Shown in pieces: positions 33,416 to 42,977 of a stretch of DNA of 64,000 nt (position 1 is its first letter; each line of letters opens with the position of its first letter). Below the pieces are notes generated by a model. That model saw only the letters and a list, made by a program, of their open reading frames with translations. It made no database searches and was not told the DNA's origin. A program made the translations under genes and the position numbers. Origin of the DNA: Burkholderia dolosa (GTDB lineage: Bacteria; Pseudomonadota; Gammaproteobacteria; Burkholderiales; Burkholderiaceae); NCBI RefSeq assembly GCF_902499135.1, contig NZ_CABVPR010000023.1:1-64000 (forward strand), read 5' to 3'.

Positions 33416-34885
33416 ATGCATACCGATTCCAGCTTTACCTTCGTACTTTTCGGCGGCACCGGCGATCTGTCGATGCGCAAGATCCTGCCCGCGCTGTTCG
33501 AAGCGCACCGCGCGAACATGCTCGCGGACGGCGGCCGGATCGTCGCCGTCGCACGGCACGAATCGGATCGGGCAGGCTATCTCGAATGGGTCGACACGCA
33601 CGTGAAGCCGCATGCGGCGAAGGCGGCCGGCAAAGCGTTCGACGATGCGGGATGGCAATCCTTCCTCGAACGCATCGAGTACGTGAAGCTCGATCTCGGC
33701 CGCGCGGAAGACTACGTCGTGCTGCGCGACGCGATCGCGTCGCTGCCGGGCATCCGCGTGTTCTATCTGGCGACCGGTCCGTCGCTGTTCGTGCCGATCT
33801 GCAAGGCGCTCGCGTCGGTCGGTCTGAACGAAGGCTCGCGCATCGTGCTCGAGAAGCCGCTCGGCTACGATCTGCGCTCGTCGAACGCGATCAACGATGC
33901 GGTCGGCGAGATCTTCGCCGAAGAGCAGATCTATCGCATCGATCACTATCTCGGCAAGGAGCCGGTCCAGAACCTGCTCGCGCTGCGCTTCGGCAACGCG
34001 CTGTTCGAACCGCTGTGGCGCCGCGAATGGGTCGAGAGCATCCAGATCACGATCGCGGAAGAGCTCGGCGTCGAGGCGCGCGGCGACTTCTACGACAATA
34101 CCGGCGCGCTGCGCGACATGGTGCAGAACCACCTGTTGCAGCTGCTGTCGATCGTCGCGATGGAGCCGCCGCATTCGATGGATTCCGACTCGGTGCGCGA
34201 CGAGAAGCTGCGCGTGCTGCGCGCGCTGAAGCCCGTCGATCCGCGCGACATCGGCAAGGTCGCGGTGCGCGGCCAGTATCATGCGGGCGTGATCAAGGGC
34301 GTGCAGGTGCCGGCGTATGCGACCGAGCCCGGCGTGAAGCCCGACAGCCAGACCGAGACGTTCGTCGCGCTGAAGGCCGAGATCGAGAACTGGCGCTGGG
34401 CCGGCGTGCCGTTTTTCCTGCGCACCGGCAAGCGGCTTGCCGATCGCGTCGCGGAGATCGTCGTCAACTTCCGGCCGGTTCCGCATTCGGCGCTCGGCCC
34501 GACCGCGCTGCGCCCCGGCGCGAACCGCCTCGTGATCCGGCTGCAGCCGAACGAGACGATCCGCCTGTACTGCCTCGCGAAGCAGCCCGGCGAAGGGATG
34601 AACCTCGCGAGCGTGCACCTCGACCTCGCGTTCGACCAGTTCTTCAAGGAAGGGCAGATGGAGGCGTATCAGCGCCTGCTGCTCGACGTGATCAACGGCC
34701 GTCTCGCGCTGTTCGTGCGTCGCGACGAGCAGGAAGCCGCATGGCGCTGGGTCGAGCCGATCCTGAACGAATGGGCGCGCTCGCTGAAGCCGCCGAAGCC
34801 CTATGCAGCCGGCACGTGGGGGCCGGCCGCGTCGAGCGCGATGCTCGCGCAGCACGGCACCTGCTGGCTCGAGGAAGAAAACTGA
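33416..34885 (+). CDS. zwf: Glucose-6-phosphate dehydrogenase
   Basis: The first enzyme of the oxidative pentose phosphate and Entner-Doudoroff routes, oxidising glucose-6-phosphate with NAD(P)+. LFGGTGDLSMRKILPAL is the nucleotide-binding start. RIDHYLGKEPVQN is the active-site signature with the catalytic histidine and lysine. It has 489 residues from the ATG at 33416. First gene of zwf-pgl-glk/hexR, behind the HexR-like palindrome. Confidence 0.97.
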   Translation: MHTDSSFTFVLFGGTGDLSMRKILPALFEAHRANMLADGGRIVAVARHESDRAGYLEWVDTHVKPHAAKAAGKAFDDAGWQSFLERIEYVKLDLGRAEDYVVLRDAIASLPGIRVFYLATGPSLFVPICKALASVGLNEGSRIVLEKPLGYDLRSSNAINDAVGEIFAEEQIYRIDHYLGKEPVQNLLALRFGNALFEPLWRREWVESIQITIAEELGVEARGDFYDNTGALRDMVQNHLLQLLSIVAMEPPHSMDSDSVRDEKLRVLRALKPVDPRDIGKVAVRGQYHAGVIKGVQVPAYATEPGVKPDSQTETFVALKAEIENWRWAGVPFFLRTGKRLADRVAEIVVNFRPVPHSALGPTALRPGANRLVIRLQPNETIRLYCLAKQPGEGMNLASVHLDLAFDQFFKEGQMEAYQRLLLDVINGRLALFVRRDEQEAAWRWVEPILNEWARSLKPPKPYAAGTWGPAASSAMLAQHGTCWLEEEN

Positions 34886-34972
34886 TGCACGCACGTTGCG
34901 CGCTGCGACATCGCGGCCGCAACGTGCGCATGATTCACACGATTTGAACAGACAAAGCAGTCCGGAGGAGAT

Positions 34973-35653
34973 GTGATCGAGATCCACGCTTTCGACACCC
35001 AGGAAGCGCAAAGCGAAGCGCTCGCGCGCGCCGTCGGCGACGCGCTGCGCGCCGCGCTCGCCGGCCCCGAGCGCCCGACGCTCGCGGTGTCCGGCGGCAC
35101 GAGCCCGCGCCCGTTCCTGCAAACGCTGTCGCATGCGGCGCTCGACTGGGCCGGTGTCGACGTCACGCTGGTCGACGACCGCTGGGTGCCGGACCACAAC
35201 ACGGCGAGCAACGCGCAGCTCGTGCGCGACACGCTGCTGCAGCACGCGGCAGCCGCGGCCCGCTTCCTGCCGCTCGTCGACACGCGCGTCGCGCTCGACG
35301 CACACGTCGCCGCGCTGAACGCGAATCCCGACTACCGCGTGCCGAATGTCGCGGTGCTCGGCATGGGCGAGGACGGCCACACGGCATCGATCTTCGCCGA
35401 CGCGCCCGAATGGGATCACGCGATCACGACGCCCGAGCGCTTCGTCGCCGTCCATCCCGGCGCTGCGCCGCACGCGCGCGTCAGCTATTCGCTCGATGCG
35501 CTCAAACGCGTCGACCGCCTGTTCCTGCTGATCGCAGGCGCGGCCAAGCGCAACGTGCTCGACGCCGCAGCGGCCTCGCTGCAGAAGAATGCGATTTCCC
35601 AACTGGCCAACGACAAGGGGACCAAGCTCGATGTCTACTGGTGCGCAAAGTAA
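34973..35653 (+). CDS. pgl: 6-phosphogluconolactonase
   Basis: Hydrolyses 6-phosphogluconolactone made by Zwf. A 226-residue SOL/DevB-type protein with [13 protein letters not shown] near residue 40, [10 protein letters not shown] and the [12 protein letters not shown] signature. The start is GTG, with GGAGGAG 4-10 nt upstream; the overlapping ATG is followed at once by a stop. The 3' end overlaps the next start by 23 nt. Confidence 0.95.
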   Translation: MIEIHAFDTQEAQSEALARAVGDALRAALAGPERPTLAVSGGTSPRPFLQTLSHAALDWAGVDVTLVDDRWVPDHNTASNAQLVRDTLLQHAAAAARFLPLVDTRVALDAHVAALNANPDYRVPNVAVLGMGEDGHTASIFADAPEWDHAITTPERFVAVHPGAAPHARVSYSLDALKRVDRLFLLIAGAAKRNVLDAAAASLQKNAISQLANDKGTKLDVYWCAK

Positions 35654-37559
35654 GGCCGTCGTCGCGGGCCAGCACGCCGACGGCCCGCGCCTGCTCGCGG
35701 ACGTCGGCGGCACCAACGCGCGCTTCGCGCTGGAAACCGGCCCGGGCGAGATCACGCAGATCCGCGTGTACCCCGGCGCCGACTATCCGACGCTCACCGA
35801 CGCGATCCGCAAGTATCTGAAGGACGTGAAGATCGCGCGCGTGAATCATGCGGCGATCGCGATCGCGAACCCGGTCGACGGCGACCAGGTCACGATGACG
35901 AACCACGACTGGAGCTTCTCGATCGAGGCAACGCGTCGCGCGCTCGGCTTCGACACGCTGCTCGTCGTAAACGACTTCACCGCGCTCGCGATGGCGCTGC
36001 CGGGCCTCACCGACGCACAGCGCGTGCAGATCGGCGGCGGCACGCGCCGCCAGAACAGCGTGATCGGGCTGCTCGGGCCGGGCACCGGGCTCGGCGTGTC
36101 GGGACTGATTCCGGCCGACGACCGCTGGATCGCGCTCGGCAGCGAAGGCGGCCACGCGTCGTTCGCGCCTCAGGACGAGCGCGAGGATCTCGTGCTGCAG
36201 TACGCGCGCAAGAAGTTTCCGCACGTGTCGTTCGAGCGCGTGTGCGCGGGTCCTGGGATGGAGATCGTGTATCGCGCGCTTGCCGCGCGCGACAAGAAGC
36301 GCGTAGCCGCGAGCGTCGATACCGCGGAGATCGTCGAGCGCGCGCATGCGGGCGACGCGCTCGCGCTCGAAGCGGTCGAATGCTTCTGCGGGATCCTCGG
36401 CTCGTTCGCGGGCAGCGTCGCGCTCACGCTCGGCGCGCTCGGCGGCGTCTATATCGGCGGCGGCGTCGCGCTGAAGCTCGGCGAACTGTTCACGCGTTCG
36501 TCGTTCCGCGCGCGCTTCGAGGCGAAGGGCCGTTTCGCGCACTATCTGCAGAACATTCCGACGTACCTGATCACCGCCGAGTATCCGGCGTTTCTCGGCG
36601 TGTCGGCGATCCTCGCCGAGCAGCTGTCGAACCGTTCGGGCGGCGCGTCGTCGGCCGTGTTCGAGCGGATCCGCCAGATGCGCGACGCGCTGACGCCGGC
36701 CGAGCGCCGCGTCGCCGATCTCGCGCTGAACCATCCGCGCTCGATCATCAACGATCCGATCGTCGACATCGCGCGCAAGGCCGACGTGAGCCAGCCGACC
36801 GTGATCCGCTTCTGCCGCTCGCTCGGCTGCCAGGGGCTGTCCGACTTCAAGCTGAAGCTCGCGACCGGCCTCACCGGCACGATCCCGATGAGCCACAGCC
36901 AGGTGCATCTCGGCGATACGGCCACCGACTTCGGCGCGAAGGTGCTCGACAACACGGTGTCGGCGATCCTGCAGCTGCGCGAGCATCTGAATTTCGAGCA
37001 CGTCGAAAACGCGATCGAAATCCTGAACGGCGCGCGCCGCATCGAGTTCTACGGGCTCGGCAACTCGAACATCGTCGCGCAGGACGCGCACTACAAGTTC
37101 TTCCGGTTCGGGATTCCGACGATCGCGTACGGCGATCTGTACATGCAGGCCGCGTCGGCCGCGCTGCTCGGCAAGGGCGACGTGATCGTCGCGGTGTCGA
37201 AGTCCGGGCGCGCACCGGAGCTGCTGCGCGTGCTCGACGTCGCGATGCAGGCCGGCGCGAAGGTGATCGCGATCACGTCGAGCAACACGCCGCTCGCGAA
37301 GCGAGCGACCGTCGCGCTCGAGACCGATCACATCGAGATGCGCGAATCGCAGCTGTCGATGATCTCGCGGATCCTGCATCTGCTGATGATCGACATTCTC
37401 GCGGTCGGCGTCGCGATTCGCCGCGCATCGCCGAACGACGAGCTGCCGGAAGCGCTCGCGCAGGCAAGGGCGCGCGCGAACGACGACGAAACGGCCGACG
37501 TGCTCGACTGGCTGAGCCACGGCGCATCGCCGGCGGCGAAGGACGTCGCGCGGGATTGA
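35631..37559 (+). CDS. glk: Glucokinase fused to a HexR/RpiR-type regulator
   Basis: A 642-residue two-part protein. Residues about 20-335 are a bacterial glucokinase ([13 protein letters not shown] phosphate loop, [28 protein letters not shown]). From about 345 an RpiR-type helix-turn-helix ([19 protein letters not shown]) leads to a SIS sugar-phosphate domain ([29 protein letters not shown]). This joins the enzyme to the likely regulator of its own operon, as known in Burkholderia. The start at MSTGAQSK overlaps pgl. A strong terminator follows. Confidence 0.95.
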   Translation: MSTGAQSKAVVAGQHADGPRLLADVGGTNARFALETGPGEITQIRVYPGADYPTLTDAIRKYLKDVKIARVNHAAIAIANPVDGDQVTMTNHDWSFSIEATRRALGFDTLLVVNDFTALAMALPGLTDAQRVQIGGGTRRQNSVIGLLGPGTGLGVSGLIPADDRWIALGSEGGHASFAPQDEREDLVLQYARKKFPHVSFERVCAGPGMEIVYRALAARDKKRVAASVDTAEIVERAHAGDALALEAVECFCGILGSFAGSVALTLGALGGVYIGGGVALKLGELFTRSSFRARFEAKGRFAHYLQNIPTYLITAEYPAFLGVSAILAEQLSNRSGGASSAVFERIRQMRDALTPAERRVADLALNHPRSIINDPIVDIARKADVSQPTVIRFCRSLGCQGLSDFKLKLATGLTGTIPMSHSQVHLGDTATDFGAKVLDNTVSAILQLREHLNFEHVENAIEILNGARRIEFYGLGNSNIVAQDAHYKFFRFGIPTIAYGDLYMQAASAALLGKGDVIVAVSKSGRAPELLRVLDVAMQAGAKVIAITSSNTPLAKRATVALETDHIEMRESQLSMISRILHLLMIDILAVGVAIRRASPNDELPEALAQARARANDDETADVLDWLSHGASPAAKDVARD

Positions 37560-37587
37560 CGCTTCGGCGAAACGCCGTCGATCCACG

Positions 37588-37630
37588 ACACCCCGAACGC
37601 TGGACTCAGGCCCGGCGTTCGGGGTGTTTC
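37588..37630 (+). terminator. Terminator of the zwf-pgl-glk/hexR operon
   Basis: A 13-bp perfect stem (37588-37600 with 37615-37627), loop 14 nt, followed by a short T run. It begins 29 nt after the fusion gene. From here to 37891 I see no gene. Confidence 0.8.
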
Positions 37631-37891
37631 GTATGTGCTGCACCGCCCCGCACCACAGCGGCCCGGCAGGCATCGACGATGCCGTCTGCCGAGGGCTGCG
37701 CGTGACGTCATACGTTCGTACACGCTCTTATTTTCGAACCAGTCCAATTGTCAGCAGTTGCCCAAGCTCGGTAACTTCCTTCACTCCGCGTGATGCCGCC
37801 ATTCCGGTCCGACGCGAGAAATGACACGTTTCTCACGGAACGCCGATTGGCATCGAGAGCATCACCTTCATCCAGTTTGCGGAGGGGGGGT

Positions 37892-38117
37892 ATGTCTAGA
37901 CCACGTTTTTCAGCCGCATGGGTAGCAGCAATGCGCATTTACGCGCCGATAAATTCCGCGGAGAAAGTCGCGCTAACGATTGGGGGAAACGTGGCCACCA
38001 ATATCCAGCGATGGGACAAAGCAGAAGTGTCAAATCCCGCCTTCGCTGGGAGGCAGCACCCTGGACGATAGGCAGGGGATCGTTCTCTTCGAGGTTTTAG
38101 CCTCGTCGATAGCCTGA
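37892..38117 (+). pseudogene. Remnant of a T6SS amidase effector gene (Tae4 family)
   Basis: After a GGAGG-like site the frame opens MSRPRFSAAWVAAMRIYAP and continues EKVALTIGGNVATNIQRW. This is the conserved Tae4 N-terminus (RPxFxxAWxA, IGGNVxxNI). Tae4 cleaves peptidoglycan peptides in rival cells. The match then breaks off and the frame ends at 38071, before the catalytic NTCAVRMS segment. A second scrap in another frame at 38051-38117, LDDRQGIVLFEV, resembles the later Tae4 GKKGIIV strand. The catalytic cysteine and histidine regions are gone, so this is an internally deleted toxin remnant. Confidence 0.72.
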
Positions 38118-38132
38118 GAGAGGAATATTATA

Positions 38133-38564
38133 ATGAACAATACCTATGCCTTTGGTATACATCGAGATCTCACGCCGATGGAGCTGTTTTTCCTTGTCTT
38201 TATCGATGAGACATGCAAGGAGCTTGGTGTTGACGATGTAGCAGCAGTGGTTGCCATTGTGGCCGGTCAAAATTGGATGCCAACACGAGCGAAGCCCTTT
38301 GGTACCACGCCGGGCACTTCTGTTGCGTCGATATTGAGTCGCAAGTATCTGGACTACGATTTGAAGAAGAAGATCCTCCCAACGCTGACCAATGCCAGCG
38401 TTAAGCGCTTGAGGTTCATTCTGGTAAGAAACATTGGGGTTTTCGTCGGGCGCGCGGTTCCTGTCGTTGGCTGGGTCATTGCTGCCAAGGATGTCACGAT
38501 GATCAGCATTCGTTCCGTGTCGCGCTATAACGCGCTTGTTAGGCCTGAGGACAAGGTGTTCTGA
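38133..38564 (+). CDS. STM2901-like protein with a hydrophobic hairpin
   Basis: A 143-residue protein behind AGAGAGGA. Its middle has AAVVAIVAGQNWMPTRAKP and TTPGTSVAS (37-66), which recall the uncharacterised STM2901 family of Salmonella. Residues 100-127 form a hydrophobic stretch containing FVGRAVPVVGWVIAAKD, with the GR.(V/L)P..GW pattern seen in several membrane-active proteins. Base composition is visibly AT-richer than the flanks, indicating transfer. Its stop shares one base with the ATG of the next gene. The function is unknown; toxin, immunity or defence roles are all open. Confidence 0.75.
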   Translation: MNNTYAFGIHRDLTPMELFFLVFIDETCKELGVDDVAAVVAIVAGQNWMPTRAKPFGTTPGTSVASILSRKYLDYDLKKKILPTLTNASVKRLRFILVRNIGVFVGRAVPVVGWVIAAKDVTMISIRSVSRYNALVRPEDKVF

Positions 38565-38920
38565 TGAATCAGCTTACATGGAACGAGTTTGAGGATTTTG
38601 TGAGAAGGGAGGCCGGTGTCAGCCCCAGAAAAATTCTCACAAAAGGTCATGCCGTCGAGGGAGATCTGGATATCACTGGCGACGATGCGGTTGAGTTTAT
38701 GGAGAGCTTCTTCGATAAGTTTCCGGTGCAAGTTGGAGATTTTGAATTCAATCGCTACTTCTCAGGAGAGGGCTTTAGCTTGATTGAAGTGGCGCGACTG
38801 GCTTTCTCCAGAAAACGCCGAGAAAAATATGACAAAGTGCCACTGACTCTAGGCATGCTCTATCAGGCTATTTTGGATGGGGAGTGGAACAATCAGCGCT
38901 TGGAAAGTCTGCCGCGTTGA
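38564..38920 (+). CDS. DUF1493 family protein
   Basis: A 118-residue acidic protein. EGDLDITGDDAVEFMESFFDKF (32-53, read as two parts: EGDLDITGDDAV and EFMESFFDKF) and FEFNRYFSGEG are the DUF1493 hallmarks. The first resembles the helix II region of acyl carrier proteins but lacks the DSL serine for phosphopantetheine. Translation is coupled to the preceding gene through TGATG. DUF1493 next to an STM2901-like gene is also the arrangement in Salmonella, so the two probably work together. Function unknown. Confidence 0.8.
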   Translation: MNQLTWNEFEDFVRREAGVSPRKILTKGHAVEGDLDITGDDAVEFMESFFDKFPVQVGDFEFNRYFSGEGFSLIEVARLAFSRKRREKYDKVPLTLGMLYQAILDGEWNNQRLESLPR

Positions 38921-38993
38921 TTGCACCTCGCCAAATAGACCGGTTTATTTTTTAGGCGATGTGTTGGATCTGTGCCCACCTCTGGAGTGTGCC

Positions 38994-39454
38994 ATGAGAC
39001 AAAATCCGCTGGTCCGGGGCGTGATGTTTGGAGTACTGGCGTTAGCGGCACAATCGGGCCATGCAACGGATGCAACGTCGTCGCCGCAAGCCGGCGCCCG
39101 AACCTGCGCGCGGAACTACAAGGACATGGTGCTCGCCGAGTGCATCGCGACCGCTTATCGGAATGAACCGTCCGCCGCGATGGACGCGGGAAGCAGTGTC
39201 AGTGCGCTGATGGACCGGACCGACTTCGATCTGGAGCGGAACCGCGACGCGAGCAAGTCGCTGGTCAATCGCTTTCTTGCACGCGACTATCGCAATCCGG
39301 TCGTCCAATCCGAAAGCAAAGGCGCGGCATTTGATTTTTGAAATGCCTGGATCTGTATCACAGCCAGGAGCTCGAGACCGAAGTCAGGCGATTCGTGACC
39401 AACCCGAAGCGCAGCTATCGACTCGAGAATCGCTCGTCAGGCCGTTCAAGGTGA
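38994..39454 (+). pseudogene. T6SS amidase immunity gene (Tai4 family), frameshifted
   Basis: The ATG at 38994 follows TGGAG and opens a signal peptide (MRQNPLVRGVMFGVLALAAQ). The mature part CARNYKDMVLAECIATAY, DAGSSVSAL and FLARDYRNP is the Tai4 pattern of periplasmic proteins that block Tae4. The frame stops at 39341 right after FDF. The expected continuation LKCLDLYHSQELETEVRRF reads in the next frame to a stop at 39454. Adding one T to the five-T run at 39335-39339 restores a full gene. The truncated form loses the C-terminal cysteine and helix. Confidence 0.8.
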
Positions 39455-39591
39455 TGCGGACGCGGAAATAACCCAATGCATGACCCGTATCGCCGGCTGG
39501 CCGGGTTACATCGGCATGGTGTTCGCCCGGGTTGTCGCGTGGACGAATATCGGCGACATACTCGCGCCCTCCGTCAGTTCCGCCGCGCAGC

Positions 39592-40809
39592 TCACGCCCC
39601 CGCCTTCACCGGCCGACCATGCCAGCGCAGCACGAGATAACGCCCGACGAAACACAGCACGCCCGTGACGCCGATCGTCACGCCCATCGCGAACGGTGTG
39701 CCGTCGGCGAGCGCGCCGATCACGACGCTCGCAAGCGCACCGAGCGCGAGCTGCATCGCGCCGAATACGGCCGCCGATGCGCCCGCGTTGTGCGGATAGC
39801 GGTGCATCAGATCGGTCGTGCAGTTGGCCGACAAAATCCCGACCACGCCGACGACGAAGAACAGACACACGACGATCGACCACAACCCGCCCCATCCGGT
39901 CAGCGCGACGAGCGCGACCGCGAGCGACGCGATGCAGCTCACAAGCGACGCCGCCGCAATGATCCGCAGCGAGCCGATGCGGCCGACGAGCCGCGTGTTC
40001 GTGAAGTTGCCGATCATGATCCCGACGACGTTCAGCCCGAACAGCAGCCCGTAATGCTGCGGCGACACGTGGAAATACTCGATGTATACGAACGGTGTCG
40101 CGGTGATGTACGAAAACATCGACGCGAACGCCATCCCGCCGCACAGCATGTGTCCCCACGCGACCGGATCGGCCAGGATGCGTCCGTACGCGGCGAACGA
40201 CGCGAGCACGGCGGCGCTCTTGCGCCGCTCCTTCGGCCAGGTCTCGGGCACACGCAGATATGCGGTTGCCGCGCACAGCGCGCCGAATGCGGCAAGGACG
40301 ACGAACACGCCGCGCCAGCCGGAAAAGCGCAGGATCTGCCCGCCGATCAGCGGCGCGAGCAGCGGACCGACCGCGGTGACGATCGCGACCATCGACAGCA
40401 CCTTCGCCGCATCGCTCGGCTCGTGCGCATCGCGCGCGATCGCGCGGGCGAGCACCGATGCGGCGCCCGCACCGAGCGCCTGCAGGAAGCGCACGACGAT
40501 CAGCATGTCGATCGAGGCCGACACGAAGCATCCGATGCTCGCGAGCGTGAACAGCGCAATGCCGCCGAGCAGCACGGGACGCCGCCCCCATGTGTCGGAC
40601 AGCGGACCGTACAGCAGCATGCCGATCGAGAAGCCGGCCATGAAGCTCGTCAGCGTGCGCTGCGCGGCGCCGGCGCTGACGGAAAAACCGTCGGCGATCG
40701 ACGGCAGGCTGGGCAGATACATGTCGGTGGCGATCGGCCCGCAGGCGGCGAGCGCGCCGAGCAACAGGATCAGCCGGGCATCGGGCCGGCGCCGGACGAC
40801 GTGGGACAT
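39592..40809 (-). CDS. Bcr/CflA family multidrug MFS transporter
   Basis: A 405-residue, 12-helix proton-driven exporter. LAACGPIATDMYLPSLPSIA in TM1 and GPLSDTWGRRPVLLGG in loop 2-3 are the Bcr/CflA signatures of drug and sulfonamide/bicyclomycin exporters. The start is MSHVVRRRPDARL (40809); longer frames add unconserved sequence. It converges on the accessory patch. Its substrate is not predictable. Confidence 0.92.
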   Translation of the reverse strand: MSHVVRRRPDARLILLLGALAACGPIATDMYLPSLPSIADGFSVSAGAAQRTLTSFMAGFSIGMLLYGPLSDTWGRRPVLLGGIALFTLASIGCFVSASIDMLIVVRFLQALGAGAASVLARAIARDAHEPSDAAKVLSMVAIVTAVGPLLAPLIGGQILRFSGWRGVFVVLAAFGALCAATAYLRVPETWPKERRKSAAVLASFAAYGRILADPVAWGHMLCGGMAFASMFSYITATPFVYIEYFHVSPQHYGLLFGLNVVGIMIGNFTNTRLVGRIGSLRIIAAASLVSCIASLAVALVALTGWGGLWSIVVCLFFVVGVVGILSANCTTDLMHRYPHNAGASAAVFGAMQLALGALASVVIGALADGTPFAMGVTIGVTGVLCFVGRYLVLRWHGRPVKAGA

Positions 40810-41044
40810 GGGATTCCGGATTGAAACCCGCGCGCATCGCGGCGCGCGTGGCGGTGAAGACGGGGCCGCGCCGCACACGGCGCGCTCAGGCTCATGATTG
40901 TACGCGCAACTTTTTCGCACGCCCCCGCGCCCGCGCACGCACGACGGCGCAAGCGGGCGCGGAATGCGGGCCCGACCGCCCGCGATGCGTTGCCGAATTG
41001 CATTAAGCTTGCGTCCGTCGTCCGAACAATTGCGCCGTAAATCG

Positions 41045-41497
41045 ATGACCGCTTTCCTGCTGATCTGGAGCCCCAAGAAATGGCCGTGGCCCGAGCTGCC
41101 CGACGTCGCCGCGCGCGTGAAGGCCGGCGACGCCGTGCACGACGTGTGGGGCTGCGGCTTCGCACGCGGCATCCTGCCGGGCGACCGCGTGTTCCTGCAC
41201 CGCGTCGCGCAGGAGCCCAAGGGTGTGTTCGGCTCCGGCTACGTGACGCGCGCGCCGTATGAAGTGCCCGATCCGGCGACGAAGCGCAGCTACCGGCTAC
41301 GCATCGATTTCGTCTACGACTGGCTCGTCGATGCGCACCGGGAAGTCGTGATCCCGCGCGACGCGCTGCGCGTACATCCGTACTCGGTGCAGACCTGGGA
41401 TGCGCAAAGCTCCGGCACGTCGATCAAGCCGATGGTCGAAGGTCCGCTCGAGAAGCGCTGGGCGGAGCTGACCGGCAAGCGCAAGCCGCCGCGATAA
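41045..41497 (+). CDS. EVE/PUA-like domain protein of unknown function
   Basis: A 150-residue soluble protein. [40 protein letters not shown] and [10 protein letters not shown] follow the EVE/PUA-like fold, which binds modified bases in DNA or RNA and is often found on restriction enzymes. No nuclease domain is attached here, so only the binding fold is inferred. The start at 41045 puts a short hydrophobic strand first, as in the family. Confidence 0.65.
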   Translation: MTAFLLIWSPKKWPWPELPDVAARVKAGDAVHDVWGCGFARGILPGDRVFLHRVAQEPKGVFGSGYVTRAPYEVPDPATKRSYRLRIDFVYDWLVDAHREVVIPRDALRVHPYSVQTWDAQSSGTSIKPMVEGPLEKRWAELTGKRKPPR

Positions 41498-41678
41498 CGC
41501 CGTCGTGCCGGCGCAGCGGGCGCGACGGCGCCGCCGGTCCCGATCCCCGCGCGCCGAAAGGCCGCACGCCGGCCAGCCGGCTCGCCGCACGCGTCTCCGG
41601 TACAATCGGACGATCGTTCCGCCCAGGCACCGCGGCCCGTGCACCGGCCCCCGCGCCTCTCTCTCGCAGGTTTCGCCC

Positions 41679-42962
41679 ATGTCCAACAATCAGCTCCTCT
41701 TCGAACGCGCGCAAAAGACCATTCCCGGCGGCGTGAACTCGCCGGTGCGCGCATTCCGGTCCGTCGGCGGCACGCCGCGCTTCGTCGCGCGCGCGCAAGG
41801 CCCGTATTTCTGGGACGCCGACGGCAAGCAATACATCGACTACATCGGCTCATGGGGCCCGATGATCGTCGGCCACGTTCATCCGGAAGTGCTGTCGGCC
41901 GTGCAGAAAGTGCTCGCTGACGGCTTTTCGTTCGGCGCGCCGACCGAAGCCGAGATCGAGATCGCCGAGGAAATCTGCAAGCTCGTGCCGTCGATCGAAC
42001 AGGTGCGGATGGTGTCGAGCGGCACCGAGGCGACGATGAGCGCGCTGCGCCTTGCGCGCGGCTTCACCGGCCGCAGCCGCATCGTGAAGTTCGAGGGGTG
42101 CTACCACGGCCACGCCGACAGCCTGCTCGTGAAAGCCGGCTCGGGGCTGCTGACGTTCGGCAACCCGACGTCGGCCGGCGTGCCCGCCGACATCGCGAAG
42201 CACACGACCGTCCTCGAATACAACAACGTCGCCGCGCTGGAAGAAGCGTTCGGCGCGTTCGGCGACGACATCGCCGCGGTGATCGTCGAGCCCGTCGCGG
42301 GCAACATGAATCTCGTGCGCGGCACGCCGGAGTTCCTGAACGCGCTGCGCGCACTGTGCACGAAGCACGGCGCCGTGCTGATCTTCGACGAGGTGATGTG
42401 CGGTTTTCGTGTCGCGCTCGGCGGCGCGCAGGCGCATTACGGCATCGCGGCCGACCTCACCTGCCTCGGCAAGGTGATCGGCGGCGGGATGCCGGCCGCC
42501 GCGTTCGGCGGCCGTCGCGACATCATGGCGCATCTCGCGCCGCTCGGCGGCGTCTATCAGGCCGGCACGCTGTCGGGCAACCCGATCGCGGTCGCCGCGG
42601 GCCTGAAGACGCTGCAGCTGATCCAGGCGCCCGGCTTCTACGACGCGCTGACCGCGCAGACGCAGCGCCTCGCCGACGGCCTCGCGGCCGAGGCGCGCGC
42701 GGCCGGCGTGCCGTTCGCGGCCGACTCGATCGGCGCGATGTTCGGCCTGTACTTCGCCGAGCGCGTGCCGACCAGTTTCGCGGAAGTGACGAAGAGCGAC
42801 ATCGAGCGCTTCAACCGCTTCTTCCATCTGATGCTCGACGAGGGCGTGTATTTCGCGCCGTCCGCGTACGAGGCCGGCTTCGTGTCGAGCACGCACGACG
42901 ATGCGGTGATCGACGCGACGCTCGCCGCCGCGCGCCGCGCGTTCGCGGCGCTCGCCGCCTGA
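41679..42962 (+). CDS. hemL: Glutamate-1-semialdehyde 2,1-aminomutase
   Basis: A PLP enzyme making 5-aminolevulinate in the C5 heme pathway. A 427-residue class III aminotransferase fold. The PLP lysine lies in [17 protein letters not shown], and [15 protein letters not shown] and [17 protein letters not shown] are characteristic. The start is MSNNQLLF at 41679. ribD follows 15 nt downstream, so the riboflavin genes may share its transcript. Confidence 0.97.
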   Translation: MSNNQLLFERAQKTIPGGVNSPVRAFRSVGGTPRFVARAQGPYFWDADGKQYIDYIGSWGPMIVGHVHPEVLSAVQKVLADGFSFGAPTEAEIEIAEEICKLVPSIEQVRMVSSGTEATMSALRLARGFTGRSRIVKFEGCYHGHADSLLVKAGSGLLTFGNPTSAGVPADIAKHTTVLEYNNVAALEEAFGAFGDDIAAVIVEPVAGNMNLVRGTPEFLNALRALCTKHGAVLIFDEVMCGFRVALGGAQAHYGIAADLTCLGKVIGGGMPAAAFGGRRDIMAHLAPLGGVYQAGTLSGNPIAVAAGLKTLQLIQAPGFYDALTAQTQRLADGLAAEARAAGVPFAADSIGAMFGLYFAERVPTSFAEVTKSDIERFNRFFHLMLDEGVYFAPSAYEAGFVSSTHDDAVIDATLAAARRAFAALAA

Positions 42963-42977
42963 GCCGGGCCCGCGCGC

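Noticed and set aside
39455-39591. Further T6SS gene after tai4
   Set aside because: Only 137 bases remain before the MFS gene and no frame resembles an effector or immunity protein.
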